DNA of 64,000 nt, taken from positions 1 through 64,000 of the forward strand of contig JALQPE010000946.1 of the NCBI GenBank assembly GCA_030407315.1. The letters are read 5' to 3'. Source of the stretch: Asparagopsis taxiformis (taxonomy: Eukaryota; Rhodophyta; Florideophyceae; Bonnemaisoniales; Bonnemaisoniaceae). A model generated the notes under the pieces. That model made no database searches. It saw only the letters and a list, made by a program, of their open reading frames with translations, and had not been told where the DNA came from. Position 1 is the stretch's first letter; each line of letters starts with the position of its first letter. Position numbers and translations under genes: made by a program. Below are positions 50,173-62,600 of the stretch, piece by piece.

Positions 50173-53100
50173 GACGCGCAAGAGATCTTTGCATGCAAAT
50201 CAGCTCTGATGTGATCGAGAGCGAAGAAGGTCCTGAAGCTATTGTGAATGCTATACACAAACGTGATGCTCTAGCTGTCATAAGCGAAGTCTACAATGAC
50301 TTTCTGGAACTACTGAACACAAAACGTGCTGCAACAGAATCATTTCGCAACTTTGAGAGACGTTTTGAAGCAAAAACATCGAAATTCAACTCTAATGCTA
50401 CGACTTCTAAACTACCAGAGTCACTTGTAGCATTCATGCTACTCGCCAATTCGTCTGTCGACAGCAACCAGAGAATTTCTGTGCTGGCATCGTCTGCCCC
50501 TCGTGATGCATCACTTTCTGCGTCGAGCACAACGGATGATTTCTTGAAATCACTATCGTATGAGTCTATTGCGTCGGTCATCCGTCAATGTGACAAGCCG
50601 AAAGGGCAGCAGAATGATACACCCTTGCATGTGCACGCTTCTGGAATGCATAGGAACAAGAAGAAGCTCAGCCCAAGTGAGCTTGCTGATCTAAAATCGA
50701 AAAGCCGCTGCCGAAAATGCAAGCAGATTGGACATTGGGCCATTGATCATTTGTCTGATCCTGAAAAATTCAATTCAAGTAAGAAGAGCGGATCCTCCTC
50801 TAGTGCTAATCCGCCATCAAGGCCGAAAAGCTCTTCAATCACGTTTAATATGGCTACCTTACCGACAAATGACGCGCAATACCCGCTACAGTTCAGAGGG
50901 CCACTTGTCGATAATGCAGCCCCTTACAGTGGTATTGGAATGAAAGAATTCCAGCTTATTCAACCTATTATTGCACCAGACTGGAATGGAGAATTTGATC
51001 CATTACCAGACTCAGTTGCAGATCGGCCATTCTGGCAGTACGGTTCAGGTTCGCACAGCTCCGATTCAAGAGAAATAATTGGTTCTGTTCTACTTACATT
51101 GCGATCAAATTCCGGTACTGCAGTATCTGTACGACATCTCGTCATTGATGGATCGTCTCAGTGGGTTATTGGGCGGAATATTGTACGCAAATGCAATCTG
51201 ATTTATGATGGCTGCAATATATTAGAATTGCCCCTGTACACTGCATCTGGTGATCGCGACTTCATTCCGTTAATTGACGAAGACATGCACTCATACATAG
51301 CCTATGAGAAGTTCATAAGTGCTGAACACATAAGTTCTGATTACGTTGACAAGTCATTTTATTATGCTACTGCACAGCTTCCTATTGGTGAAAAGTTGAA
51401 GCTTAGCTTTGATAAGCTGAAGCCGATAATTGATATTGTTCACCGACATGTATGTGGACATTCGTCTTACAATGATATCAAGACTCTCTTAGATCGGAAT
51501 GGAATATGGAATGAAGATACAAAGAGATATCTTGCGCAAACTATCGAAACGTGTAAGAGCTGTAAGCACACAAGCGAGCCTACAGGAATGAGAAAGGTCT
51601 CACTAAGTTCTATGTCGCGAGAGTTCAATGACCTCGTATGTGTTGACCATCTATTCATTGATCGTGCCTGTATCTTCCACGCCATGGATTCTGCCTCCCG
51701 TTATTCTGTTGGGACACTTGTCCCTGATACGTCAATGCTACAGGCTGTTACTGCCTTTGAAGCGCATTGGGTGTCCCAATTCTGGGCACCGACGAAAGTT
51801 CTTTTCGATCCTGGATTCAAAGGCATTGAATTTACAAAATACTTGCAAGATATTGGGTGTCAAACTGCACCGCTCCCTGCTAGACGTCATAACAAGAATG
51901 CTATCGAATCTAAACACCGCATTCTACGAGACATTTACTTGAGGTTACAATCTGCCAACGCAGATACTACAGCCGCTCTGCTTGTTCAGCAAACTTTTCG
52001 GATTTCAAATGATCTATACGGTAATAATGTTCTAAGTGCCCACGAACTTGCAAAAGGGTACACTAGACCAGTTGTACCAGGTAATAGTTTCATCACTGTA
52101 CCCGCTGATCTCGCTGAAGCCCAGAAAAAGCTTCTTGCAAAACGGAAATTAATGCTCATCCTGAAATCCAAATCAATTTCAGAAACACCGATACACCCAG
52201 GAGACACCGTTGAAGTTTTTATAAAACGTTCGAGAGAGAAACGTGGTAAGTGGTCTGATCCCAAGACAGTTCTTGGGTATGATCACCAGAATAGGACTGT
52301 ACGCTTGCCTGGAAAAGACGGGAATGAAATACATGCAGCCGTTGAAGATATCAGACCGGCCATTTCTGAGAGCCCATTGGCAGTTGCCATACAATCCAAC
52401 CTTGATGAGCTGGATGATGACATTCAATCTCATCTTGACGCAATAGAAACACAGCCAGACTCGCGTATGATAACTCGAACATATGATGCTGATTTTGATA
52501 TGGCTGATGACAATACTGCGACCATTGCTCGCCAACCACATCCACCTGCTGTTGGTGATAAAGTCGCTATATATTGGCCGGACGATAATCAGTATTACAA
52601 AGGGACAGTCTCCAAACATTTCGCAAGAAGTGGGAAATACAAGATACTGTACGATGATGGACAAACTGAAACACTAGATATGTCCAACGAAGTCTGGAAA
52701 TATGATACTATTGGTAACACCAGCACGTTGACATCCAATGAGATCACAGTTGTTCCTGGTACAGAATTGACCAGTCATGAAAAAAGCGCTACTGAAATAT
52801 ATCATAACCGGTTTGGTGGAAAAGAATTCCTCCTCAACCAAGCTCAGGACCTACCCCAATTTGTTACTCAAAACGCCTACGGCAGAGAAGAGTCATCTTT
52901 TAAGAAAACTGTCAAAGAGGTACATGTATCGAAAGTACCGGACAATTCCAATATTATCTCGAGTCATGTGTTGTACAAGGTCAAAACACTCGATGATGGC
53001 TCACGCATTTTGAAAGCCAGAATTGCACCTCATGGTAACAAGGACAGAGACAAGCACATGTTGCGTACTGACTCTGCTTCCTGTCCCCCTGTTGGTTTGC

Positions 53101-54398
53101 GAACCCTGCTGTCTATTTGCACCATATTTCACTGGTGTTTGGTCAAAATAGACGTCAAGTCAGCATTTTTACAGACAGGCCCAGCTACACGCGATGTATA
53201 CGTCGTACCACCGCGAGAATCTAGCAATCGATTGTTCTATTGGCTGTTATTAACAGCCTCTTGTGGGCTTGCAAATGCGAACGCGAAGTGGCAGGATCAC
53301 AGTGATCAGTTCCTAGTTGATATTGGATTCGTACAACTTGCGTACATCCCCCAGCTCTTTTACTTTGCAACTGATAGTGGCCTGAAAATGGTTGCCATCA
53401 AAGTTGTTGATGATTTTCTATTTGCCGGTGCTCGCACTGACCTTCAGCTATTGGTCGAACGAGCAGAAAAGAGGTATGATCTTGGTACTATTGTTTACAG
53501 TTCAGGAATTTTTAAGTTCTTTGGACTTGATATACAACACGACGACGATAATATCATAACATTAACCGGAGATGAAAAGCTGAATTCTATTGGTCATCAT
53601 GTTATTGACCGCCAGAGAAGGAAACAGCAGGATGACAGCCTCAACGCAATAGAACTTACAGCCTTCCGATCTATGAATGGCTCTATTGGTTGGCTCGGCG
53701 TAACTGCAAGTCCGCTTTGTTCCTTTGCTTCCAGCTATCTACAACAAAAGGGTTCAAACCCCACCGTACATGACCTCATATCCCAAAATAATATGCTCCG
53801 TGTCTTGAAAAAGTTTGGCAGTCTAATCAAATACAAAACTCCTAGTACTGGCTCTAGAGTTGAGCTCTCAGTTGTTGTATTCACCGACGCCAGTGTCCCA
53901 GCCGAATCAGGACAACTTGGATTTGTTGCAGGACTACTATTTGGCCCTCTATCTGAAGGTAATACCATGCACCTTATTCACTGGTCTTCTGCAAAATCTA
54001 GACGCCCTGTTCGCTCTACAGCTGCTGCAGAAACTTTGGCAGCTGGTGCTGGAATTGACGAAGGGAAGATACTTGTCAAAGCATATGAAAAACTGCTGCA
54101 CATGAATATCGATTTGATAATTTGCGTTGACTCAAAAGACTTATTCGATACCCTTTCAACTTGTCAAGGAGCAAATGACAAAAGCATTCGTGGTGATATT
54201 TCAGTCATTCGATACGAGTTTGAGACCCGTAATATCAGCAAAATGATCTGGATACCTGGCAAGTGCAACTTGAGTGATCCACTCACTAAGTGGAACAGTC
54301 CACTTGCGTTACCACTACAACTACTAATGTTCTCTGCTGAGATGCCATTCTCCTTCCCTGAAGCCCAGGCTCGCAGTTCACAAGCCTCATTAGGATAG
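50169..54398 (+). pseudogene. gag-pol: Copia A copy 3, remainder after the nested insertion
   Basis: The frame resumes in phase with copies 1 and 2 from the duplicated TATG and runs without lesion to the TAG at 54396. It encodes everything from residue 69 on: the zinc-knuckle variant, the protease-like block, integrase, the Tudor-like module, RT and RNase H. An internal ATG at 50193 is in frame, but no promoter other than the nearby gypsy 3' LTR is evident, so any expression would depend on that LTR. Confidence 0.93.
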
Positions 54399-54428
54399 TG
54401 TTGGCGAATCACTGAAAAAGGGTGAATA

Positions 54429-54735
54429 TGAAACGTATGAACTGCTCTCCATTTCATGTCTATCTGTGATTGGACCAGGACATGATTCCTTGTCGCAGTT
54501 TCATCATTTGTTAATTGCTTGTCCACATTGCGTGTCATCAAAAACAGACTGACACGTAATATACTTTAAGTTGCAGTAATGCGATCTACCCGTTGTTGCT
54601 GTTGCTACCCAAGAACTTCTGCTACCCATAAAGTTAGACATAAATACGCAGCTTAGATTAGTAAAAGCAGAGACATGATCATTCTGCTCTGTTCATTGCA
54701 GCAGTCTCCCCAAGAGCTACCTCGACAAACCAACA
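54429..54735 (+). repeat. Copia A LTR (between copies 3 and 4)
   Basis: This is the shared single LTR, with inferred edges as at 39320-39626. Confidence 0.6.
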
Positions 54736-54798
54736 ATCAGGCTCTGCAACCGATTCAACTAAGAGATACAGCGAACTGTTACCTTTCGTTTCAAAGTT

Positions 54799-57700
54799 AT
54801 GGGCCCAGATACGGCCGACCTACCCTCTAGACCGCGATTCTCGTGGGATGCCAGGACTGTACCCTGGACAGATGGCAAAGGTAATCAAGAAGATTATGCC
54901 AGAGCTGTCCAAATGTGGAGAACGTTCCATAGGAAGCTCCCAGATGGTCATTCGGCAAAGATACTACCATCTTTGCAAGGAATCATGTTACAATCACAGT
55001 TGTATGGACGCGCAAGAGATCTTTGCATGCAAATCAGCTCTGATGTGATCGAGAGCGAAGAAGGTCCTGAAGCTATTGTGAATGCTATACACAAACGTGA
55101 TGCTCTAGCTGTCATAAGCGAAGTCTACAATGACTTTCTGGAACTACTGAACACAAAACGTGCTGCAACAGAATCATTTCGCAACTTTGAGAGACGTTTT
55201 GAAGCAAAAACATCGAAATTCAACTCTAATGCTACGACTTCTAAACTACCAGAGTCACTTGTAGCATTCATGCTACTCGCCAATTCGTCTGTCGACAGCA
55301 ACCAGAGAATTTCTGTGCTGGCATCGTCTGCCCCTCGTGATGCATCACTTTCTGCGTCGAGCACAACGGATGATTTCTTGAAATCACTATCGTATGAGTC
55401 TATTGCGTCGGTCATCCGTCAATGTGACAAGCCGAAAGGGCAGCAGAATGATACACCCTTGCATGTGCACGCTTCTGGAATGCATAGGAACAAGAAGAAG
55501 CTCAGCCCAAGTGAGCTTGCTGATCTAAAATCGAAAAGCCGCTGCCGAAAATGCAAGCAGATTGGACATTGGGCCATTGATCATTTGTCTGATCCTGAAA
55601 AATTCAATTCAAGTAAGAAGAGCGGATCCTCCTCTAGTGCTAATCCGCCATCAAGGCCGAAAAGCTCTTCAATCACGTTTAATATGGCTACCTTACCGAC
55701 AAATGACGCGCAATACCCGCTACAGTTCAGAGGGCCACTTGTCGATAATGCAGCCCCTTACAGTGGTATTGGAATGAAAGAATTCCAGCTTATTCAACCT
55801 ATTATTGCACCAGACTGGAATGGAGAATTTGATCCATTACCAGACTCAGTTGCAGATCGGCCATTCTGGCAGTACGGTTCAGGTTCGCACAGCTCCGATT
55901 CAAGAGAAATAATTGGTTCTGTTCTACTTACATTGCGATCAAATTCCGGTACTGCAGTATCTGTACGACATCTCGTCATTGATGGATCGTCTCAGTGGGT
56001 TATTGGGCGGAATATTGTACGCAAATGCAATCTGATTTATGATGGCTGCAATATATTAGAATTGCCCCTGTACACTGCATCTGGTGATCGCGACTTCATT
56101 CCGTTAATTGACGAAGACATGCACTCATACATAGCCTATGAGAAGTTCATAAGTGCTGAACACATAAGTTCTGATTACGTTGACAAGTCATTTTATTATG
56201 CTACTGCACAGCTTCCTATTGGTGAAAAGTTGAAGCTTAGCTTTGATAAGCTGAAGCCGATAATTGATATTGTTCACCGACATGTATGTGGACATTCGTC
56301 TTACAATGATATCAAGACTCTCTTAGATCGGAATGGAATATGGAATGAAGATACAAAGAGATATCTTGCGCAAACTATCGAAACGTGTAAGAGCTGTAAG
56401 CACACAAGCGAGCCTACAGGAATGAGAAAGGTCTCACTAAGTTCTATGTCGCGAGAGTTCAATGACCTCGTATGTGTTGACCATCTATTCATTGATCGTG
56501 CCTGTATCTTCCACGCCATGGATTCTGCCTCCCGTTATTCTGTTGGGACACTTGTCCCTGATACGTCAATGCTACAGGCTGTTACTGCCTTTGAAGCGCA
56601 TTGGGTGTCCCAATTCTGGGCACCGACGAAAGTTCTTTTCGATCCTGGATTCAAAGGCATTGAATTTACAAAATACTTGCAAGATATTGGGTGTCAAACT
56701 GCACCGCTCCCTGCTAGACGTCATAACAAGAATGCTATCGAATCTAAACACCGCATTCTACGAGACATTTACTTGAGGTTACAATCTGCCAACGCAGATA
56801 CTACAGCCGCTCTGCTTGTTCAGCAAACTTTTCGGATTTCAAATGATCTATACGGTAATAATGTTCTAAGTGCCCACGAACTTGCAAAAGGGTACACTAG
56901 ACCAGTTGTACCAGGTAATAGTTTCATCACTGTACCCGCTGATCTCGCTGAAGCCCAGAAAAAGCTTCTTGCAAAACGGAAATTAATGCTCATCCTGAAA
57001 TCCAAATCAATTTCAGAAACACCGATACACCCAGGAGACACCGTTGAAGTTTTTATAAAACGTTCGAGAGAGAAACGTGGTAAGTGGTCTGATCCCAAGA
57101 CAGTTCTTGGGTATGATCACCAGAATAGGACTGTACGCTTGCCTGGAAAAGACGGGAATGAAATACATGCAGCCGTTGAAGATATCAGACCGGCCATTTC
57201 TGAGAGCCCATTGGCAGTTGCCATACAATCCAACCTTGATGAGCTGGATGATGACATTCAATCTCATCTTGACGCAATAGAAACACAGCCAGACTCGCGT
57301 ATGATAACTCGAACATATGATGCTGATTTTGATATGGCTGATGACAATACTGCGACCATTGCTCGCCAACCACATCCACCTGCTGTTGGTGATAAAGTCG
57401 CTATATATTGGCCGGACGATAATCAGTATTACAAAGGGACAGTCTCCAAACATTTCGCAAGAAGTGGGAAATACAAGATACTGTACGATGATGGACAAAC
57501 TGAAACACTAGATATGTCCAACGAAGTCTGGAAATATGATACTATTGGTAACACCAGCACGTTGACATCCAATGAGATCACAGTTGTTCCTGGTACAGAA
57601 TTGACCAGTCATGAAAAAAGCGCTACTGAAATATATCATAACCGGTTTGGTGGAAAAGAATTCCTCCTCAACCAAGCTCAGGACCTACCCCAATTTGTTA

Positions 57701-59232
57701 CTCAAAACGCCTACGGCAGAGAAGAGTCATCTTTTAAGAAAACTGTCAAAGAGGTACATGTATCGAAAGTACCGGACAATTCCAATATTATCTCGAGTCA
57801 TGTGTTGTACAAGGTCAAAACACTCGATGATGGCTCACGCATTTTGAAAGCCAGAATTGCACCTCATGGTAACAAGGACAGAGACAAGCACATGTTGCGT
57901 ACTGACTCTGCTTCCTGTCCCCCTGTTGGTTTGCGAACCCTGCTGTCTATTTGCACCATATTTCACTGGTGTTTGGTCAAAATAGACGTCAAGTCAGCAT
58001 TTTTACAGACAGGCCCAGCTACACGCGATGTATACGTCGTACCACCGCGAGAATCTAGCAATCGATTGTTCTATTGGCTGTTATTAACAGCCTCTTGTGG
58101 GCTTGCAAATGCGAACGCGAAGTGGCAGGATCACAGTGATCAGTTCCTAGTTGATATTGGATTCGTACAACTTGCGTACATCCCCCAGCTCTTTTACTTT
58201 GCAACTGATAGTGGCCTGAAAATGGTTGCCATCAAAGTTGTTGATGATTTTCTATTTGCCGGTGCTCGCACTGACCTTCAGCTATTGGTCGAACGAGCAG
58301 AAAAGAGGTATGATCTTGGTACTATTGTTTACAGTTCAGGAATTTTTAAGTTCTTTGGACTTGATATACAACACGACGACGATAATATCATAACATTAAC
58401 CGGAGATGAAAAGCTGAATTCTATTGGTCATCATGTTATTGACCGCCAGAGAAGGAAACAGCAGGATGACAGCCTCAACGCAATAGAACTTACAGCCTTC
58501 CGATCTATGAATGGCTCTATTGGTTGGCTCGGCGTAACTGCAAGTCCGCTTTGTTCCTTTGCTTCCAGCTATCTACAACAAAAGGGTTCAAACCCCACCG
58601 TACATGACCTCATATCCCAAAATAATATGCTCCGTGTCTTGAAAAAGTTTGGCAGTCTAATCAAATACAAAACTCCTAGTACTGGCTCTAGAGTTGAGCT
58701 CTCAGTTGTTGTATTCACCGACGCCAGTGTCCCAGCCGAATCAGGACAACTTGGATTTGTTGCAGGACTACTATTTGGCCCTCTATCTGAAGGTAATACC
58801 ATGCACCTTATTCACTGGTCTTCTGCAAAATCTAGACGCCCTGTTCGCTCTACAGCTGCTGCAGAAACTTTGGCAGCTGGTGCTGGAATTGACGAAGGGA
58901 AGATACTTGTCAAAGCATATGAAAAACTGCTGCACATGAATATCGATTTGATAATTTGCGTTGACTCAAAAGACTTATTCGATACCCTTTCAACTTGTCA
59001 AGGAGCAAATGACAAAAGCATTCGTGGTGATATTTCAGTCATTCGATACGAGTTTGAGACCCGTAATATCAGCAAAATGATCTGGATACCTGGCAAGTGC
59101 AACTTGAGTGATCCACTCACTAAGTGGAACAGTCCACTTGCGTTACCACTACAACTACTAATGTTCTCTGCTGAGATGCCATTCTCCTTCCCTGAAGCCC
59201 AGGCTCGCAGTTCACAAGCCTCATTAGGATAG
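54799..59232 (+). CDS. gag-pol: Copia A Gag-Pol polyprotein, copy 4
   Basis: This intact 1,477-codon frame encodes the same protein as copies 1 and 2. It carries the TTA variant at 58003-58005, like copies 2, 3 and 5. It is the first complete unit to the right of the nested gypsy element and does not contain a copy of it. Confidence 0.93.
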   Translation: MGPDTADLPSRPRFSWDARTVPWTDGKGNQEDYARAVQMWRTFHRKLPDGHSAKILPSLQGIMLQSQLYGRARDLCMQISSDVIESEEGPEAIVNAIHKRDALAVISEVYNDFLELLNTKRAATESFRNFERRFEAKTSKFNSNATTSKLPESLVAFMLLANSSVDSNQRISVLASSAPRDASLSASSTTDDFLKSLSYESIASVIRQCDKPKGQQNDTPLHVHASGMHRNKKKLSPSELADLKSKSRCRKCKQIGHWAIDHLSDPEKFNSSKKSGSSSSANPPSRPKSSSITFNMATLPTNDAQYPLQFRGPLVDNAAPYSGIGMKEFQLIQPIIAPDWNGEFDPLPDSVADRPFWQYGSGSHSSDSREIIGSVLLTLRSNSGTAVSVRHLVIDGSSQWVIGRNIVRKCNLIYDGCNILELPLYTASGDRDFIPLIDEDMHSYIAYEKFISAEHISSDYVDKSFYYATAQLPIGEKLKLSFDKLKPIIDIVHRHVCGHSSYNDIKTLLDRNGIWNEDTKRYLAQTIETCKSCKHTSEPTGMRKVSLSSMSREFNDLVCVDHLFIDRACIFHAMDSASRYSVGTLVPDTSMLQAVTAFEAHWVSQFWAPTKVLFDPGFKGIEFTKYLQDIGCQTAPLPARRHNKNAIESKHRILRDIYLRLQSANADTTAALLVQQTFRISNDLYGNNVLSAHELAKGYTRPVVPGNSFITVPADLAEAQKKLLAKRKLMLILKSKSISETPIHPGDTVEVFIKRSREKRGKWSDPKTVLGYDHQNRTVRLPGKDGNEIHAAVEDIRPAISESPLAVAIQSNLDELDDDIQSHLDAIETQPDSRMITRTYDADFDMADDNTATIARQPHPPAVGDKVAIYWPDDNQYYKGTVSKHFARSGKYKILYDDGQTETLDMSNEVWKYDTIGNTSTLTSNEITVVPGTELTSHEKSATEIYHNRFGGKEFLLNQAQDLPQFVTQNAYGREESSFKKTVKEVHVSKVPDNSNIISSHVLYKVKTLDDGSRILKARIAPHGNKDRDKHMLRTDSASCPPVGLRTLLSICTIFHWCLVKIDVKSAFLQTGPATRDVYVVPPRESSNRLFYWLLLTASCGLANANAKWQDHSDQFLVDIGFVQLAYIPQLFYFATDSGLKMVAIKVVDDFLFAGARTDLQLLVERAEKRYDLGTIVYSSGIFKFFGLDIQHDDDNIITLTGDEKLNSIGHHVIDRQRRKQQDDSLNAIELTAFRSMNGSIGWLGVTASPLCSFASSYLQQKGSNPTVHDLISQNNMLRVLKKFGSLIKYKTPSTGSRVELSVVVFTDASVPAESGQLGFVAGLLFGPLSEGNTMHLIHWSSAKSRRPVRSTAAAETLAAGAGIDEGKILVKAYEKLLHMNIDLIICVDSKDLFDTLSTCQGANDKSIRGDISVIRYEFETRNISKMIWIPGKCNLSDPLTKWNSPLALPLQLLMFSAEMPFSFPEAQARSSQASLG

Positions 59233-59262
59233 TGTTGGCGAATCACTGAAAAAGGGTGAATA

Positions 59263-59569
59263 TGAAACGTATGAACTGCTCTCCATTTCATGTCTATCTG
59301 TGATTGGACCAGGACATGATTCCTTGTCGCAGTTTCATCATTTGTTAATTGCTTGTCCACATTGCGTGTCATCAAAAACAGACTGACACGTAATATACTT
59401 TAAGTTGCAGTAATGCGATCTACCCGTTGTTGCTGTTGCTACCCAAGAACTTCTGCTACCCATAAAGTTAGACATAAATACGCAGCTTAGATTAGTAAAA
59501 GCAGAGACATGATCATTCTGCTCTGTTCATTGCAGCAGTCTCCCCAAGAGCTACCTCGACAAACCAACA
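59263..59569 (+). repeat. Copia A LTR (between copies 4 and 5)
   Basis: This is the shared single LTR, with inferred edges as at 39320-39626. Confidence 0.6.
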
Positions 59570-59632
59570 ATCAGGCTCTGCAACCGATTCAACTAAGAGA
59601 TACAGCGAACTGTTACCTTTCGTTTCAAAGTT

Positions 59633-62600
59633 ATGGGCCCAGATACGGCCGACCTACCCTCTAGACCGCGATTCTCGTGGGATGCCAGGACTGTACCCTG
59701 GACAGATGGCAAAGGTAATCAAGAAGATTATGCCAGAGCTGTCCAAATGTGGAGAACGTTCCATAGGAAGCTCCCAGATGGTCATTCGGCAAAGATACTA
59801 CCATCTTTGCAAGGAATCATGTTACAATCACAGTTGTATGGACGCGCAAGAGATCTTTGCATGCAAATCAGCTCTGATGTGATCGAGAGCGAAGAAGGTC
59901 CTGAAGCTATTGTGAATGCTATACACAAACGTGATGCTCTAGCTGTCATAAGCGAAGTCTACAATGACTTTCTGGAACTACTGAACACAAAACGTGCTGC
60001 AACAGAATCATTTCGCAACTTTGAGAGACGTTTTGAAGCAAAAACATCGAAATTCAACTCTAATGCTACGACTTCTAAACTACCAGAGTCACTTGTAGCA
60101 TTCATGCTACTCGCCAATTCGTCTGTCGACAGCAACCAGAGAATTTCTGTGCTGGCATCGTCTGCCCCTCGTGATGCATCACTTTCTGCGTCGAGCACAA
60201 CGGATGATTTCTTGAAATCACTATCGTATGAGTCTATTGCGTCGGTCATCCGTCAATGTGACAAGCCGAAAGGGCAGCAGAATGATACACCCTTGCATGT
60301 GCACGCTTCTGGAATGCATAGGAACAAGAAGAAGCTCAGCCCAAGTGAGCTTGCTGATCTAAAATCGAAAAGCCGCTGCCGAAAATGCAAGCAGATTGGA
60401 CATTGGGCCATTGATCATTTGTCTGATCCTGAAAAATTCAATTCAAGTAAGAAGAGCGGATCCTCCTCTAGTGCTAATCCGCCATCAAGGCCGAAAAGCT
60501 CTTCAATCACGTTTAATATGGCTACCTTACCGACAAATGACGCGCAATACCCGCTACAGTTCAGAGGGCCACTTGTCGATAATGCAGCCCCTTACAGTGG
60601 TATTGGAATGAAAGAATTCCAGCTTATTCAACCTATTATTGCACCAGACTGGAATGGAGAATTTGATCCATTACCAGACTCAGTTGCAGATCGGCCATTC
60701 TGGCAGTACGGTTCAGGTTCGCACAGCTCCGATTCAAGAGAAATAATTGGTTCTGTTCTACTTACATTGCGATCAAATTCCGGTACTGCAGTATCTGTAC
60801 GACATCTCGTCATTGATGGATCGTCTCAGTGGGTTATTGGGCGGAATATTGTACGCAAATGCAATCTGATTTATGATGGCTGCAATATATTAGAATTGCC
60901 CCTGTACACTGCATCTGGTGATCGCGACTTCATTCCGTTAATTGACGAAGACATGCACTCATACATAGCCTATGAGAAGTTCATAAGTGCTGAACACATA
61001 AGTTCTGATTACGTTGACAAGTCATTTTATTATGCTACTGCACAGCTTCCTATTGGTGAAAAGTTGAAGCTTAGCTTTGATAAGCTGAAGCCGATAATTG
61101 ATATTGTTCACCGACATGTATGTGGACATTCGTCTTACAATGATATCAAGACTCTCTTAGATCGGAATGGAATATGGAATGAAGATACAAAGAGATATCT
61201 TGCGCAAACTATCGAAACGTGTAAGAGCTGTAAGCACACAAGCGAGCCTACAGGAATGAGAAAGGTCTCACTAAGTTCTATGTCGCGAGAGTTCAATGAC
61301 CTCGTATGTGTTGACCATCTATTCATTGATCGTGCCTGTATCTTCCACGCCATGGATTCTGCCTCCCGTTATTCTGTTGGGACACTTGTCCCTGATACGT
61401 CAATGCTACAGGCTGTTACTGCCTTTGAAGCGCATTGGGTGTCCCAATTCTGGGCACCGACGAAAGTTCTTTTCGATCCTGGATTCAAAGGCATTGAATT
61501 TACAAAATACTTGCAAGATATTGGGTGTCAAACTGCACCGCTCCCTGCTAGACGTCATAACAAGAATGCTATCGAATCTAAACACCGCATTCTACGAGAC
61601 ATTTACTTGAGGTTACAATCTGCCAACGCAGATACTACAGCCGCTCTGCTTGTTCAGCAAACTTTTCGGATTTCAAATGATCTATACGGTAATAATGTTC
61701 TAAGTGCCCACGAACTTGCAAAAGGGTACACTAGACCAGTTGTACCAGGTAATAGTTTCATCACTGTACCCGCTGATCTCGCTGAAGCCCAGAAAAAGCT
61801 TCTTGCAAAACGGAAATTAATGCTCATCCTGAAATCCAAATCAATTTCAGAAACACCGATACACCCAGGAGACACCGTTGAAGTTTTTATAAAACGTTCG
61901 AGAGAGAAACGTGGTAAGTGGTCTGATCCCAAGACAGTTCTTGGGTATGATCACCAGAATAGGACTGTACGCTTGCCTGGAAAAGACGGGAATGAAATAC
62001 ATGCAGCCGTTGAAGATATCAGACCGGCCATTTCTGAGAGCCCATTGGCAGTTGCCATACAATCCAACCTTGATGAGCTGGATGATGACATTCAATCTCA
62101 TCTTGACGCAATAGAAACACAGCCAGACTCGCGTATGATAACTCGAACATATGATGCTGATTTTGATATGGCTGATGACAATACTGCGACCATTGCTCGC
62201 CAACCACATCCACCTGCTGTTGGTGATAAAGTCGCTATATATTGGCCGGACGATAATCAGTATTACAAAGGGACAGTCTCCAAACATTTCGCAAGAAGTG
62301 GGAAATACAAGATACTGTACGATGATGGACAAACTGAAACACTAGATATGTCCAACGAAGTCTGGAAATATGATACTATTGGTAACACCAGCACGTTGAC
62401 ATCCAATGAGATCACAGTTGTTCCTGGTACAGAATTGACCAGTCATGAAAAAAGCGCTACTGAAATATATCATAACCGGTTTGGTGGAAAAGAATTCCTC
62501 CTCAACCAAGCTCAGGACCTACCCCAATTTGTTACTCAAAACGCCTACGGCAGAGAAGAGTCATCTTTTAAGAAAACTGTCAAAGAGGTACATGTATCGA

